NCBI GenBank assembly: GCA_959347315.1
Contig: OY365807.1
Coordinates: 12,057,287 to 12,121,286, forward strand
Direction of reading: 5' to 3'
Source of the DNA: Bimastos eiseni
Lineage: Eukaryota; Annelida; Clitellata; Crassiclitellata; Lumbricidae
Length of the DNA: 64,000 nt
Both the position numbers and the translations under genes were made by a program. The first letter of the stretch is position 1. Every line of letters begins with the position of its first letter. Under the pieces are notes generated by a model. It ran no database searches. It was given only the letters and a program-made list of their open reading frames with translations, and had not been told where the DNA came from. Positions 24,543-36,289 of this stretch are shown here, in pieces.

Positions 24543-25028
24543 ATATGTGTATGTGCATGTATACGTCAAACATAGGGCTTATATGATTACGAAGATCGTA
24601 TTGTTTCTATATGCTCCAAGGCGTGTTTGCTGAGCAAGGGGTCAATCCCATACGGAGGCGGTCAGCGTGGGCAACTGGGCATGCATGTGTTTTAGTAGGC
24701 TACACAGCGGCCATTTTACGTTGCATGATGTGGTTGACAATTAACCTCAGAGCGCTGAATTGGGTAAGAGTCATCCCACCCCACAATGTCACGTGATCAG
24801 ATTGCGTTCGCCACAAACTATATATCCTACTGCTATAGATCAACATAATTTTTGGTATATTGGGTCATATATTATGCGTTGCGCAATTCTTATTCGCCAT
24901 CGGGTGTAATGTATAGTCGTTAGTAATATAAAGCGATACCCTACTGATGTTGAATAACTAATTCTAAATATCAAATTTCATACATATAAGTGCACATATA
25001 AGTACTTGCGATCATTGTATTACATATA

Positions 25029-26167
25029 CAGGGTGAGCCATTAAAAAGTAACCCCATCAGGTTTTTTGCTAATATTTTGGCCAAAAGAAGAGATTAGTAA
25101 ATGAAATTTTACAGGCGCTAAGCCAATTCATATTTAAATATAACCGCCACATTTTTATCACTTTTAGTGAGTGCAACCATTGATTTTTGATAGTCTAAAA
25201 ACAGTTTACGCAGCAAAAAGTAACAAAAGCGAGTTACTGAGGTCACATCTAAAAAATTGTTATAAAACATACATCATATTGTTTCACAACCTGTTTACCA
25301 CCAATAGCCACACATATTCTGAGTAATTTGGCAAGTTTTGATGACCTGGTTGGGGCCATGGCATCTGTGATAATTTGCCCAGGTACACGACGAAAAGCGA
25401 TGAGGTTCAGATCTTCTTTGGCAAATCTTCTAACAGACGTGCGGCTGATGTTCAATTCTGCTGAAATTCGCCGAATACTGAGAGAATGTCTGATGTTGCT
25501 ATTCTGTGAGCAAATAAGTTCAACATGCTTGATATTTGTTTGGGTGCCAATAGATTTTTGCCTTCCACTGCCCTTACGACGTTCCTCCGCCCATCCCCTA
25601 TCATCAATGCGTCCACATATTTTTATAAGTGCTCAGCTCCAATGATTTCAGGTGAGCATTGGTTACAGCTTTGGTTCCAAGATCATGTTCATGATTCATG
25701 AAGTGTCTGCATATGCATTTTATCTGTCGTGGACACCCCTTGCCCTTGTTTATTTTGTTACAAATGCTATCATAAAATGGTTGATCGCACAACATTTTTA
25801 TTCACCAATTCAATCGACTGCTTGCTAGAGGACGTCAAGTGAATTACATATGCGATAATTTCCAGTTTTTCTCAATAATAATAATTATGAAGTGTGTTTT
25901 GTTAAAACTACTTAAAATGTGACCTCATAAATTGGCTTTTAAAAACTTTTGCGGCGTTAAATGTTTTTTAACCATCAAAAATCAGAGGCTCCACTCTGTA
26001 AAAGTAATATAACTTTTGTTCTGTTTGAAATATGTTATTCAATTTAGGCAGTTATATGCAAATACGAATTGTCTTTCAGCCTGTAAAATTTCATTTAATA
26101 TTTCCTATACTTTTGGCCGAAATATTAGCAAAAATTCGTAGGGGGGTTACTTTTTTGGCCCACCCTG
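25029..26167 (-). mobile_element. Tc1/mariner-like deletion derivative with long TIRs
   Basis: The left end CAGGGTGAGCCATTAAAAAG and the right end (reverse complement CAGGGTGGGCCAAAAAAG) start inverted arms. The arms stay recognisably similar for roughly 250 bp (about 25029-25290 and 25880-26167), sharing TGCTAATATTT.GGCCAAAAG, AAATGAAATTTTACAGGC and TGATTTTTGAT. The left flank is TA; the right flank is TG. The centre encodes a transposase remnant on the minus strand. The 1139-bp size is too short for a full transposase plus these arms. Confidence 0.85.
25249..25640 (-). pseudogene. Tc1/mariner (IS630-like) transposase N-terminal fragment
   Basis: The minus-strand frame reads ERRKGSGRQKSIGTQTNI...HSLSIRRISAELNISRTSVRRFAKEDLNL (split here). 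This is the GRP-type linker followed by the second helix-turn-helix (SxRRIAxxLxIS.xSVxRILKEDL) of Tc1/mariner transposases. Sequence past the helix-turn-helix degrades into the left arm, and the DD(E/D) catalytic domain is absent. Such a copy could not transpose by itself but keeps a DNA-binding module. Confidence 0.8.
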
Positions 26168-26356
26168 TGTAATAAGATAGGATAAAGTCATCCAGTTATA
26201 TTTGGATCGCACGTATGTTATACGTATACGTAGGATATTTAATTATGGTTGATGCACAATGGTGTTTTATGTAAGAAGATTAGCCGGTAGTGGTCTTTTC
26301 TGGATCTGGATGGCATTTCTAAATGGCGAATCTTTACTGCAGGTGAGATCGTCTAT

Positions 26357-26358
<2 letters not shown>

Positions 26359-26429
<71 letters not shown>
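26359..26429. repeat. (TA)n microsatellite
   Basis: About 35 uninterrupted TA units. Other TA-rich runs follow at 26660-26740 and 26912-26942. Confidence 0.95.
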
Positions 26430-26432
<3 letters not shown>

Positions 26433-27379
26433 TGGACAGCTCCATTAAAAGTCGCTTTGCCTTAGATATCCGCTGCAACAGTTTTAGACTCACTTCTTGC
26501 GGAACAGTCGATCCAGGGGCAGCTGGCTGAGCGTATACAGGGAAGGGAACATGCAAGATGATCCTCGATTCTCTTCTGCCATCAGCAGTACACCTGGAGC
26601 GCGGACAGATACTGCACTTGTTTGATAAAACATGCACTGAAGTTAACTTAGCAACACAGGTATATATATATACTTGATAAATATATAGATATATATATAG
26701 ATATATATATATAGATATATAGATATATATATAATATATATATATACACGTGTAAATTTCGAGATCATCAGCGCTTGTCTCTCTGTCCTTTCTGAGTCTG
26801 AAAACGAGTTGTAGTATAGACCGTAATTAATTTTCTTTGACGCTGGTATACAACTATAGCGTATACATGCAATGACATACATGCACTCGAGGCTTTGTTT
26901 GAAGACATCGCTATATATATATATATTTATGTATATATATACATGTCTCGGAATGCTTTCCCGTATATCGCATCCATCTGATCTGAAAGCGATCAGCAAA
27001 ATACTATAGTTTCTACTTTGGTATATGTGTAGTCATTTTCTGTGTTAGCGAAGTTGTTTGTAGTTGCAATGTTGTAGTAAAAGATTTGGAAAGCGTCATT
27101 CAGAGACTTAAGAGAGGTTCTTCCGGTCGTATATAGTCAACTGTCACTGACACATAAAATACATTGTAGTCTTCGGGCATTTCAGAAACAAGAAGTGGAC
27201 GGCTGATGAGCTAACGCAGTGCTTCCTGCTGAAGATGGTTTCAGTTATAGGGAAGGAGCCGACATAATCAATGCTTCTGGATTAATGCGCGTATCAACCA
27301 GAATGATGGCCTGTGCCATGGCGACCGAGCGGGTGAGCGAAGCGACCTGAGAGTGAAGAGGTCGAAGTTATGACGGTTT

Positions 27380-27450
27380 ACCATTTACACCTCCTCCTTT
27401 ACCCAGGATTGAGATTGGCATCACCTGAGTGAAGGTTGTGGCGGAATTCT
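27380..27450. repeat. dispersed CTCCTTTAYCCAG repeat, copy 1
   Basis: CTCCTTTACCCAGGATTGAG, GATTGGCA, then GTGGCGGAATT. Related copies are at 41620-41750, 45745-45870 and 58378-58440. Probably a SINE family of unknown type. Confidence 0.6.
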
Positions 27451-27782
27451 GCATAAAACCAGACTGATATATACAACGTCAGTTAAAACCTTTTAAGCAC
27501 CTATAAGCAAGGTGTATCAATACCCGATGTTGATCGATATCTCATTGGCCTCATTCTGGTATGTGAGGTCGACCTTAATCTTACCTTCCTCGTTATTTAC
27601 AAAATGTTCCAATGTTTCGCAACATCTTCAGGCACACTGCAGGCTGTTGCGACTAAATTCTCTTCCTCTACTCGACGACATTATGAAGACGCAACATTTA
27701 GTGCACATGACGAACAAATAACGTTCGTATACTGCGTTCTGCTGGTGTTTAAAATTTTGAATTCTAAAAACTCTCATTGCAC

Positions 27783-27788
<6 letters not shown>

Positions 27789-27826
<38 letters not shown>
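27789..27826. repeat. (TA)n microsatellite
   Basis: Uninterrupted TA run. Confidence 0.9.
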
Positions 27827-27829
<3 letters not shown>

Positions 27830-28562
27830 AATGGTATCCGAGGAGAGGTTTACCGGCTCAGCCCCTCTCCCGTCTGCCTGGCTCTAACCTTAGACGCAAG
27901 GATCGGCTATTCACAGGACCAGAGAGTCCTCATTAAAAAATCCAAGTTATTGGGCGATAATTGGGGTAGGAAGTGCCACTTCCTGTTAACATAACAAGGA
28001 TATCCAGTAATATATATTTACGAAGACAAATCGACGAATATGTTTCTTTGCTAAGTATAAATTGTCAGTGGTGATTGAATACAACATTATTCAATATCAG
28101 AAACAAAATTTGTAGTGGGGCGACATCTGTGGATAAGTGTGAAACAGTTATTCCTTGCTCCTTGCTCTAAACAACAAGACAGAGTGACAAGCAAGTTTTA
28201 TTTCACTCTAAAAATCTGTGTTAGTTGCAGTTAATAGTGTAAAAAGGTGTTTGAATTTGAAACGATTTGAAGCTACTGCCTAAGTTTGAGAAATTTGATG
28301 CATGACACCTAGCGAGTAGCGATTCCAGTATCTGTATCCAAAACACTCGATCACGTTTGAACTGACGTTTGCGCAAGCGAACAAACTGCGAAAATCTCTT
28401 CACTTATTGGCTGAGAGTGAAGTGAGAGAGGTAGGAGTGCGTTTCTGTGGACGCGTGCATCGGTAAGGTTTAAATTCAATAGACCCCCAGTGATTCTGTA
28501 TAGGCGGTCGCCGACCCAGCCGTGTGAATGCATGCATATTCTACAATGGTGAGATCTGCAAT

Positions 28563-28645
28563 TGACCGGCCAAAGTGCGTGTGTTGGTGTGTGTGGGCGT
28601 GGGTGTGTGCAGATATATGTCGGGGTGTGTGTGTTTTTTTGTGCT

Positions 28646-28680
<35 letters not shown>

Positions 28681-28745
28681 AGGTTTAGGTCTGTGTATGC
28701 ATGTTGGTCTTTGTGTGTCTGTGTGTGCGTGCGTGATAGTGTGTA
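28563..28745. repeat. (GT)n microsatellite tract
   Basis: GT-rich from 28580, with a pure (GT)n core at about 28648-28678. Confidence 0.9.
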
Positions 28746-28749
28746 AATT

Positions 28750-31226
28750 ACACGATGTTATACCCCAGTGCATGGTTCCCACGGGTTTTAACCTCTTCCT
28801 TGCAATATCATTCTTGCCTGAACTCAATAGTGTTCGGCATGTTATTCTCTGGTTTAGAGAGATAGACGATCAGAAACGACTATTATCGTGAATTCGTCAT
28901 AAAACTCAGTATTTTCATTTGTTTTTCTGCTTTCCTTCTTTGTTTCGTATACGTCAATTTATGCCAAGTGTCACTTTTGCCACTTTGTCAGCTTTCCTTC
29001 AACTCGATCTAACCCTCCTTTGTCCAAATACATCATTCACGATCTTCCTCTTTTCTTTAACTCTCAATTCTCCCTCGATAATTGGTCTTGGAAGGCTGAT
29101 TATTAATTATACATGTGGCGCAACCGTTTTATTAGTCGGCTTAAAAATATTCTTTCAATTTCCTTTCCATCCATTGTCATATTTACCGTTGTTCTTTTCG
29201 TTTACTGTGTATATACCCTGCTGAACGTTGTCGTTTTGTTGTTTAGACCTTTGTCTATTAACCTAATCCGTTGAGATCTCAACTTAGCCGATCTGTCAGT
29301 TTATATGGCACTGGCTGGAAGCCTGCCAACATTATCTGGTCATCTGCGAATCTTAATACGTTCGTCAATCTTCCTCCCACCTATGCATGCGCCCTGCTTA
29401 GCCTCTCTGTGTACCTCCTCTCTTATTAATTCCTCAATGCAGAAGTTAGAGTTCATAAAAATGATATATCGCTAATCTGGATTGTTCCAGTTTCTACTGC
29501 GTACATTTTCAGAGCTACGGTTTTATGACGAGTCACCTGATTTGCAGATTAAATTAATCCACCTTCAAATGACGTCAAGACAAATGGCCGTCGTTATTTA
29601 TTTTGAATGTCACCAATTAAATACTTAAAATGTCCATAAATCGGAGTCTAAAGTAAACTGTTAGTTGAAACTAGTTCGTTTAAGCTACAAATTCGCAAAA
29701 GAACGTTCTTTAAATTAGATTATATTGCAAGAGCGTTTATTTCGCGAGCCTTTACTGATCCAGACATACACGGAAGGACAAACATTCAACATATAAGCCC
29801 TAGACTGTTAATAAATTTGTAAATAGGGCCCATGTATAATAAACGGTCTGACCGTCTGAAACGGTCCTGCGTGTGTTCGTGTCTGACCGTGAGCGCAACA
29901 TTCATACAGCGCCACTCTGCAAACACGGGTATATCCGTTACTTCCCTTGATCTCGATATATACATCGTAATGGCTACCGGGTGTTTATCTATGCGAGACG
30001 ACCCTGTGTACCCACAACTGTATCATACCCCATGTAAGTTGAGAATCCGAGGACGTTCGGGAGTGCGTCCCATACGTGGTCCATTGGTCCCTGTAGACGA
30101 CGTATCAATTGTCCAGTCAGATCGCAATGGAACAAAATAATGAGCTACCCTTTACAGGTGTCAATCGAATGCCTTTCGAAGCACCTCGAGTCTATATAGA
30201 CCTGAAGGGAGATAGGCAGGGACACATATCATCCTCATCATGGACGCGTCATAAACTTATTACACACACAGATGGGCAGGGGGTGCGTTTCTATGGACGT
30301 TTTAATCGACAAGATTTAGTTTGATCGACCCACCGCAATCCAATACGCGGTGGGGAGATAGTTCAAAATCCTTCGAGCATTGGGTCGACAGACAGTCCTC
30401 GCGGCTGAACAGAGTATAGGCCAAATACAGTGAACGTCTTCTGCTCTTACTCGCTCGACATATAGTTCATCAATTATTCGACATGGTTCATACTTATTCA
30501 GCACCATGGTATACATGACGAAATGCCAAGATTTCTCACACATGCATTTGATGGACATAATGTATACAATGCCGTCAACAGACGTGTTACCCACTTGACA
30601 ATAGCAGTGTGTGTGTGACCTATTATAATATGATTGTTTCTGGCGATGGTTGATATTCATGTCCTATGTTTGCGATCTACGCGCAAGTTGCGCTTCCTGT
30701 ATACTTAACGCAGTGGCCATATACGGGTTTGTTTGCATTGTTTGTTGGTGTAGGCTTTGTGCCAAGGCCCAGTCGTTCGTCATCTAGGCTACTATAGAAT
30801 GTGTTTGGATTGCACATGCAGTGACTGGTGGTGGTTAATATGATGAATACTTTCATCTCTGCATCTATTATGATTTATATGTAGCATCAAATTGCACTTC
30901 CTTTAATGCTCCTCCTCTTCCTCCTAATTCTTCCCTATACCTTCTATTCTTCACCTTCTAGACATATACTCATCCTCTGCCTTCTCCATCCTCTTCGTCA
31001 TCCTCTCTCCTGCTAGTCTCATTTCTCCTCTTACTCCTTCATATTTTCATCTTTCTCATCATCATCCTCCATTTTCGGTCTCTAATGCCTTTGCGTTTCA
31101 CCTCCTCTTTATCCTCCTCCCTTCCTGTACCTCCCTTTCCTCTCTTTCCTTAACTTATTTCTTCCTTCCTCTTCATAATCGTCGTTATTCTATTCTATTT
31201 ACGGATTTATAAAGCGCCTGTCACAG
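28750..31226. other. gene-free stretch with pyrimidine-rich tract
   Basis: No exon is recognised. From 30896 to 31165 the plus strand is a CTT/CCT-rich pyrimidine tract. The frames at 29832-30324 resemble no family I know. Confidence 0.35.
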
Positions 31227-32395
31227 CAGTGACGGATCCAGAAATTTGGAATGGGGTGATAATCTTTAAAAGTTGGACATGTAGTATGAGAAAGATGAGA
31301 AATGGCTCCCAGGTGCCACGTCCTTACAATTAGTGGTATGGGCCTCGGAGGTCAGTGAGACATCAGGGAGCTAGGAGCGTAGCAAACTCCTCCGGCAGGA
31401 GCATTCACTCACCTTCCCATTTTCCTTAATTGCCTGTATTCACATAATAGGCGATCAAAAACTAATTATTGTTTGTGCTCCAACTTTGTGGCCATTCACT
31501 GCGTTTGCGCCATCAAAACTTTTTCCAATCATACCGCTTAAATTGGAACTCAATTCCAAATTCTTACATTTCCTCGATAATCTTATTTGCAATTCCTTTA
31601 CCTGTTACATCATTAATTTCTGCAATGTCAACAAAGTCCTCTCTAATTGCATGATAGTCAAAGTATTGTATGCATAATGTCATTTGTTCCTTTTCCCATT
31701 ATCACAAGTTTGAAGTTTTATCGGAAGGCACTCTGATATATAGGGGCATCATTAATTTGATTCACAATTGTTTCCATAATTACTGAGCCCAGCGCAGGCA
31801 ATGATTTTGTTTTGAATTGTTTTGCTGGTGTACTGGGCCTTCCTAGGACCACATACACTTAAGATGGTCCTAAATTCCTCATGTCCGATATAGACAAATG
31901 CACGAAGGGTTTTCTTAATAAGCCATCACTGTGGGCCTGGAACTCCACACCACTAGCAATATATAGCCATCCACGAAGCGGTGCTCCACACCGTCCAAGT
32001 GCAAGAATTTCCAGTATTGTTTTTCTGCTAACACCTCTATTTTTCACAACTTCTGCAACCGTTGTCGATAAAGAGCAGTTCATATGCCGGACCCGACTGT
32101 AGTACGAGCATCAGTTGCTAAGGGCCGTTCCTGAATTTATCATGATATTCAGTGTCATTGTGATCTCGTTGTTTCTTGCAGTTTTCTTCAGTGAAATGGA
32201 AGTCGAAATTTGAAATTTTTATATGGCGGAACGAAGAAGGTAATTATTTTCGATTTGCGATAATAAAATCTGTCAAATTGGTAAATTTTAAGGAAAAGTG
32301 TGATATTTTGGTAACTTTCTTAAATAAAACTTTATTATTTTTTATTTAGCAATGGGGTGCCATGGCACCTATGGCACCTCCTGGATCCGCCACTG
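31227..32395 (-). mobile_element. hAT transposon remnant (DUF4371/ZMYM-type)
   Basis: Ends are CAGTGACGGATCCAG and, in reverse complement, CAGTGGCGGATCCAG. An 8-bp near-duplication flanks it (TGTCACAG at 31219-31226, TCTCACAG at 32396-32403). On the minus strand a segment near 32030-31940 reads ILEILALGRCGAPLRGW, like the I(I/L)xTILxxGRQxxALRGH block. A segment near 31660-31560 reads DVTGKGIANKIIEEM, like VTGxxLAxxIxxxL. Both are landmarks of the DUF4371 region of hAT transposases. Stops and a deleted C terminus make it dead. It ends about 700 bp upstream of the CDKN1 start codon. Confidence 0.8.
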
Positions 32396-32419
32396 TCTCA
32401 CAGTACAACCTAATCAGAG

Positions 32420-32622
32420 GCACTATCCTCCTCTTCCACTTCCTCCTCCTCCTCCTCCTCCTCCTCCTCTTTCTCCTCCTCCTCCTCCTTCTGCGCTTCT
32501 GCCCTGCTTCGCTTTAAATCGCCTTTTGTTATTTCAGTTTCCGTTTTTGACGCGATTACCGGATCAATCCCCCATCAGCGTCCCTCTCTCTGTCTCTGTC
32601 TCTCTGTCTCTCTGTCTCTCTG

Positions 32623-32667
<45 letters not shown>

Positions 32668-32690
32668 CTCTCTCTCTACTCCGGCGGCGG
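32420..32690. repeat. pyrimidine, (TCTG) and (CA)n simple repeats upstream of CDKN1
   Basis: CTCCTCCTC tract at 32441-32490, TCTCTGTC repeats at 32586-32640, then (CA)n to about 32664 and (TC)n, followed by GGCGGCGGCGG. Confidence 0.9.
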
Positions 32691-32694
32691 CGGC

Positions 32695-33102
32695 ATATGT
32701 CTTCTGCGGAGCTCCTCATTGGACAGCCAGGCGCTGACTTGAGACGTCAATCATCATCGTCTTGTGGCTCCGCCCTACAGCCGTGGGTTGAAGCGGCGAA
32801 CGTTGCCTTCAATTCAGACTGCCAGCGGTCTTCAGTCGAGCGATCCGCTTGAGCGTTGGGAGAAGAAGGTGCGCTTTGCAATCGACCGAACGCCTTCGAC
32901 AGAGCAGGCGTTCGTGTACAAATATCGCAGATCTCTGGCAAAACGAGGGGAAGTAGGAACGTTCGTTTGTTTGCAACCGAACGCATGCACTCTTGGTAAA
33001 AGAGGAAGTTATCTTCCAAGGAAGAGCGGAACTCAGTTATCGTGTTTACTGAGCTACCCTTCGGGAATCGCTATCCGACGCGCGTTACTGCTCCGTGGTG
33101 AC
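32695..33102 (+). promoter_or_regulatory. presumed CDKN1 promoter-proximal region / 5' leader
   Basis: This GC-richer segment lies between the simple repeats and the CDKN1 ATG. It has a GC-box-like CTCCGCCC near 32768 and a CRE-like GACGTCAATCAT near 32740. The CDKN1 frame is open through it from 32764, but no in-frame ATG occurs before 33103. No TATA box is evident. The transcription start is not determined. Confidence 0.4.
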
Positions 33103-33454
33103 ATGGATGTATTGGTAGTCGAAGCAAGCGCTTGCAAACCGCGTTCTGTTTGTCGGAACCTGTTTGGAACGAGGCCGTCGGATGCAACGGAGAACATCCG
33201 GTTGCTGCAGCAGTTGAACGAAAAGGTGATGGAGACGCGCTCTCAGCGCTGGAACTTCGATTTCCGGAAGTGTGTCCCGTTGGACGGACCTTACGAGTGG
33301 CGCCGCCCAGCGGAGAATTTCAACGACCGACGGACGACATCTGACGTCAGCGGCTCCGTCCAAAGGGAACCAGCGGCAACGACGACGACTACATCACTTC
33401 CGGTCGTTACATCTACGTCGAACTTTCGCCGAAAGCGACAAGCGACGATTACAG
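33103..33454 (+). CDS. CDKN1: CDK inhibitor of the Cip/Kip (p21/p27) family, exon 1
   Basis: The start is the first in-frame ATG, with purine at -3 and G at +4. Residues 17-22 are CRNLFG, the cyclin-groove RxL motif of Cip/Kip proteins (CRRLFG in p21, CRNLFG in p27). Residues 50-54 are WNFDF and 59-66 are PLDGPYEW, the CDK-binding segment (WNFDF...PLEGxYEW). The helix between them (28-49) is charged, as in the family. A Ser/Thr-rich linker follows, then the nuclear-localisation-like RRKRQATIT at 109-117, aligning with RKRRQTSMT of p21. The exon ends ACAG|GTTAGC after one base of codon 118. Family members bind and inhibit cyclin-CDK complexes in the nucleus. The upstream neighbour 33 kb away is a D cyclin, a partner of the family. 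Confidence 0.93.
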
Positions 33455-34299
33455 GTTAGCTGATGTCACGTTGTTGCTCTGTAGCGTCACCAGAGAGTTG
33501 AAATAGTAATGGTTACGTTTTCATGATCTTGTAAATGATATGTGTATACAAGTGCATGGTTGAGTGTCATCAGAGGAGTTTCTACGAAGAGGCACTATAT
33601 AAATTATGGGTAATACATTCCTGAGCATGGCTGCCCCGTATAAGTGTGATTCTGTTAACTGAGATGGAATTCCTTGCCACAGAAGCAAATGGTGAGCTCT
33701 AATGCCCTGACTCGTTCGTTTCTCCCTTTCCCATCCTCTCTCTTAACGAACAGTGACACCCGCCGTAGCCGCTACTTCCCCGCCCCCATAACGCTCGAGC
33801 AGCCATGCAGACCCGAACACCATATGGAATATCCTTTGGACCACCGCCCTGATACGCCGCTGCGCCCGTGAACAAGTCTGTGCCCTGCGCGTGGCTTTCG
33901 AGTGGGCGCTTTAGAAGTTTGGAGATTACAATTACTTTACAAGAGACTGAGAAAATTGAGGTGCAACAGTTTGGCATAACATTTAGACTACTTGAGCATG
34001 CAGCGATCCATTGCACTATACTATAGATACTATATACAATGATCTACGTTAGTCTACACTACACATGTCTCGATGCTCTATACGGGCGACAAGACGGAGA
34101 AAGTGAAGGCGCCATTGTTCTAGAGAACATCGTGCGGAATGCGGATGGGTCAGGTGACGCTCCTCTGCTGCGTTCGGGCAAGTTCTAAGTGAGCAGTTGA
34201 GAGTTGTATGCAAATGTGACCCTATATGCATGCCACCAACCTGTTTCGACGCGTCTTGTTAGCCATGGATGCAATGTGAAGCCAAATGAGAGGACAAAT

Positions 34300-34330
34300 A
34301 GACATGTTGACACATGTCCCAGACATGTTA
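34300..34330 (+). promoter_or_regulatory. three clustered p53-family-like half-sites in CDKN1 intron 1
   Basis: AGACATGTTG (34300-34309) directly abuts ACACATGTCC (34310-34319); after one base comes AGACATGTTA (34321-34330). Each has the CWWG core and at most one deviation from RRRCWWGYYY. The second and third together resemble the human CDKN1A 5' p53 element (GAACATGTCC CAACATGTTG). Binding is inferred. Confidence 0.55.
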
Positions 34331-34446
34331 TCATCATCATCGCTCGTCGCGCTTTAATCTCTCTCATTGATCGATTGGTAGATGAGAGAAATCGGGTCTT
34401 TGCTACTGAGGGAATAATATAGACTTGGACCACCTGTTGCCCGAAC

Positions 34447-34515
34447 TTGTGTGCGTGTGTGTGTGCGCGCGCGCGCGTGTGTGTACGTGTCTGTTTGCCT
34501 GTTTGTCTGTGTGCT
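34447..34515. repeat. (TG)n/(CG)n simple repeat
   Basis: GTGTGTGCGCGCGCGCGTGTG run inside CDKN1 intron 1, split TGTG-CGCG-TGTG; potential Z-DNA-forming alternation. Confidence 0.85.
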
Positions 34516-34789
34516 TATTTGTTGATTGCTGTGTTTGGGCAAGTTGTAATAAGCAACCCTGTCATAAGACGATTTAGACGACTCTATACTCTAATATATT
34601 GAAATATTATTTCATGTTTCTTATTTGTTTTGTTTTTAGTATTTAATGCAATTTCTTACTTAATTATTAATACTTCGAATCCCATATACTGACTCCTTGA
34701 CTCCTTCGTTGTATAGTTGAATCTTTGAACTTTTCAGACTATTATTCTTTTTCTGCTGTTCATATTACCCTACTAAGCGTAACGAACGT

Positions 34790-35210
34790 CAATTGGTGGC
34801 TGCTTGTGGTCCATGGTTCCTACAGAGATATTTGCGCTGAGAAGAGCACACAGTTAGAAAAGCCCGTATGGGTCCATTATTTACCCTAAGAGTAGAAGAG
34901 GATCGGTGTATCGAACCATTAACCCAACCATCTCTATACTGGGGTTGTGTTAGTCCCAGACCTGCCTGCCTATATTGAGCCAACCCAAAATGGCTTCCAT
35001 GGGAGGTAGGTATTCGCCGCTTCGTTTTCTTAGCCTCGGTCCTCCATTGCACAGCCCGATCTTCCCACAGACAAGGTAATGTCGACGTACCCACTTCATT
35101 GCCATTTTCGATATGGGACGGTAAACAATAGACATCTGGGAGGGTTTTGAACCCTCAGAACTTGATGGTATATAGTGGAGCTAACCAGTAACCATGCACA
35201 GTTTACTGTA
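34790..35210 (-). mobile_element. tRNA-derived SINE-like element in CDKN1 intron
   Basis: The reverse complement near 35155-35142 gives a B-box-like GGGTTCAAAACCC preceded by tRNA-like GGTTACTGGTTAGCTCC. Downstream at 35027-35040 (plus) is TTTTCTTAGCCTCGG, the core shared with the SINEs at 15378 and 51121. Confidence 0.55.
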
Positions 35211-36097
35211 GCGCCCCCTACGTATTTGTAGCTTCAAATGTGACAAATTGAATGTCGATCAAACTCGGCTGCGTATGAATGGAGAAGGCCGTCCGTCATT
35301 GGCGTCCGTTGTACGCAGCGGGGCTTCAAAAGATAAGCCCGTTATCGGTGAGCCTTTTAGGGGGCTTCTGCGATTCATCACTGTCGGTGCAGGGGCGATT
35401 TAGAGAGGGTAAAGGCGCCGGCCAGCTTACTAGGAACCGTTGATGGCTGTTTGCGGAAACCGTTGAGGAGGCGAAGGAGGGCGCCAGATGTAACGGCGAA
35501 GGCAGAGGGCGTTGCGCGTAACAGCGGCGCCTATGCCCACGTCCACTGCGTGTCTGCCTGGCTGTAGGCCTCTGTATCGGTATATATGCTTGTATGTGTG
35601 TGCCTTTGTATCTGTGTATTTATATTTGTATCCGTTCGACTTTGTGCTATCTGTTATGCGTGAATTTGACTGTGGGCCTCTGCGTCTGTTTGCCTGTTTG
35701 TATGAGTCTGCGTTTGTCTGCCTGTGTGCAGTCCGTCTGTTTGTCTCCATGCACACTAGCGTTCGTGTTTTGTCTACCTCTCAGAGCTACGTGTGTCTAT
35801 CTGTCTCCCTGCTTGTCTGTCTGTCTTTCTGCCTCTCGGTCGTAGTTCCTGGGATCGTCTGCTTCTAGGATCGGTTGAGTAGATCTCGGCTTGGCCTCTG
35901 CCTTTGTTCGCAGAGGTGTGCGCCACGTGGCGCCGACAAATGCATGCGTTTGCTTAGGGGGCTTTCGAGGAAACGCAGAGTGACACGCACACATAGGCGC
36001 AGACGGACGGAGACAGAGAACTCTTTGTCTGCCAGTGTTGCCGTCGAAATCGTACACCCTCATCGACGTCCGTTGCCATGGAAACGCGCGTGCCTGC

Positions 36098-36130
36098 TTC
36101 AGCAGCAGCAGCAGCAGCAGCCGCAGCAGC
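36098..36130. repeat. (CAG)n trinucleotide repeat
   Basis: About seven CAG units followed by CCGCAGCAG; a second shorter run is at 36183-36195. It lies in the CDKN1 intron. Confidence 0.9.
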
Positions 36131-36289
36131 TGTGACTGCGCTTGCGGCACCGGTGCCTCGCCCTCTCCGCTTCCTCGTGCTCAGCAGCAGCAGTATCCGC
36201 CTGCTGCTCCTCCGGTCATCCAGGGACGTGCACCTTCAAATAGCAATCTGGTCGGTTTCCACAATGAGCGCGTGCGTGTGTCACCCCTG

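Noticed and set aside
26353..26637. Minus-strand frame with coding-like composition
   Set aside because: No recognisable domain, weak acceptor and it runs into the TA microsatellite.
32352..32852. 166-codon frame with poly-Pro and SLSHTHTHT
   Set aside because: Covers the transposon end and CT/CA simple repeats upstream of CDKN1; not conserved.
34751..34940. Alternative CDKN1 exon 2 (acceptor CTTTTCAG giving DYYSFSA...)
   Set aside because: It keeps the phase and a PIP-like YY, but lacks the basic residues after the box and has a long unconserved tail; the 37332 exon fits the p21-type degron better. It remains possible.
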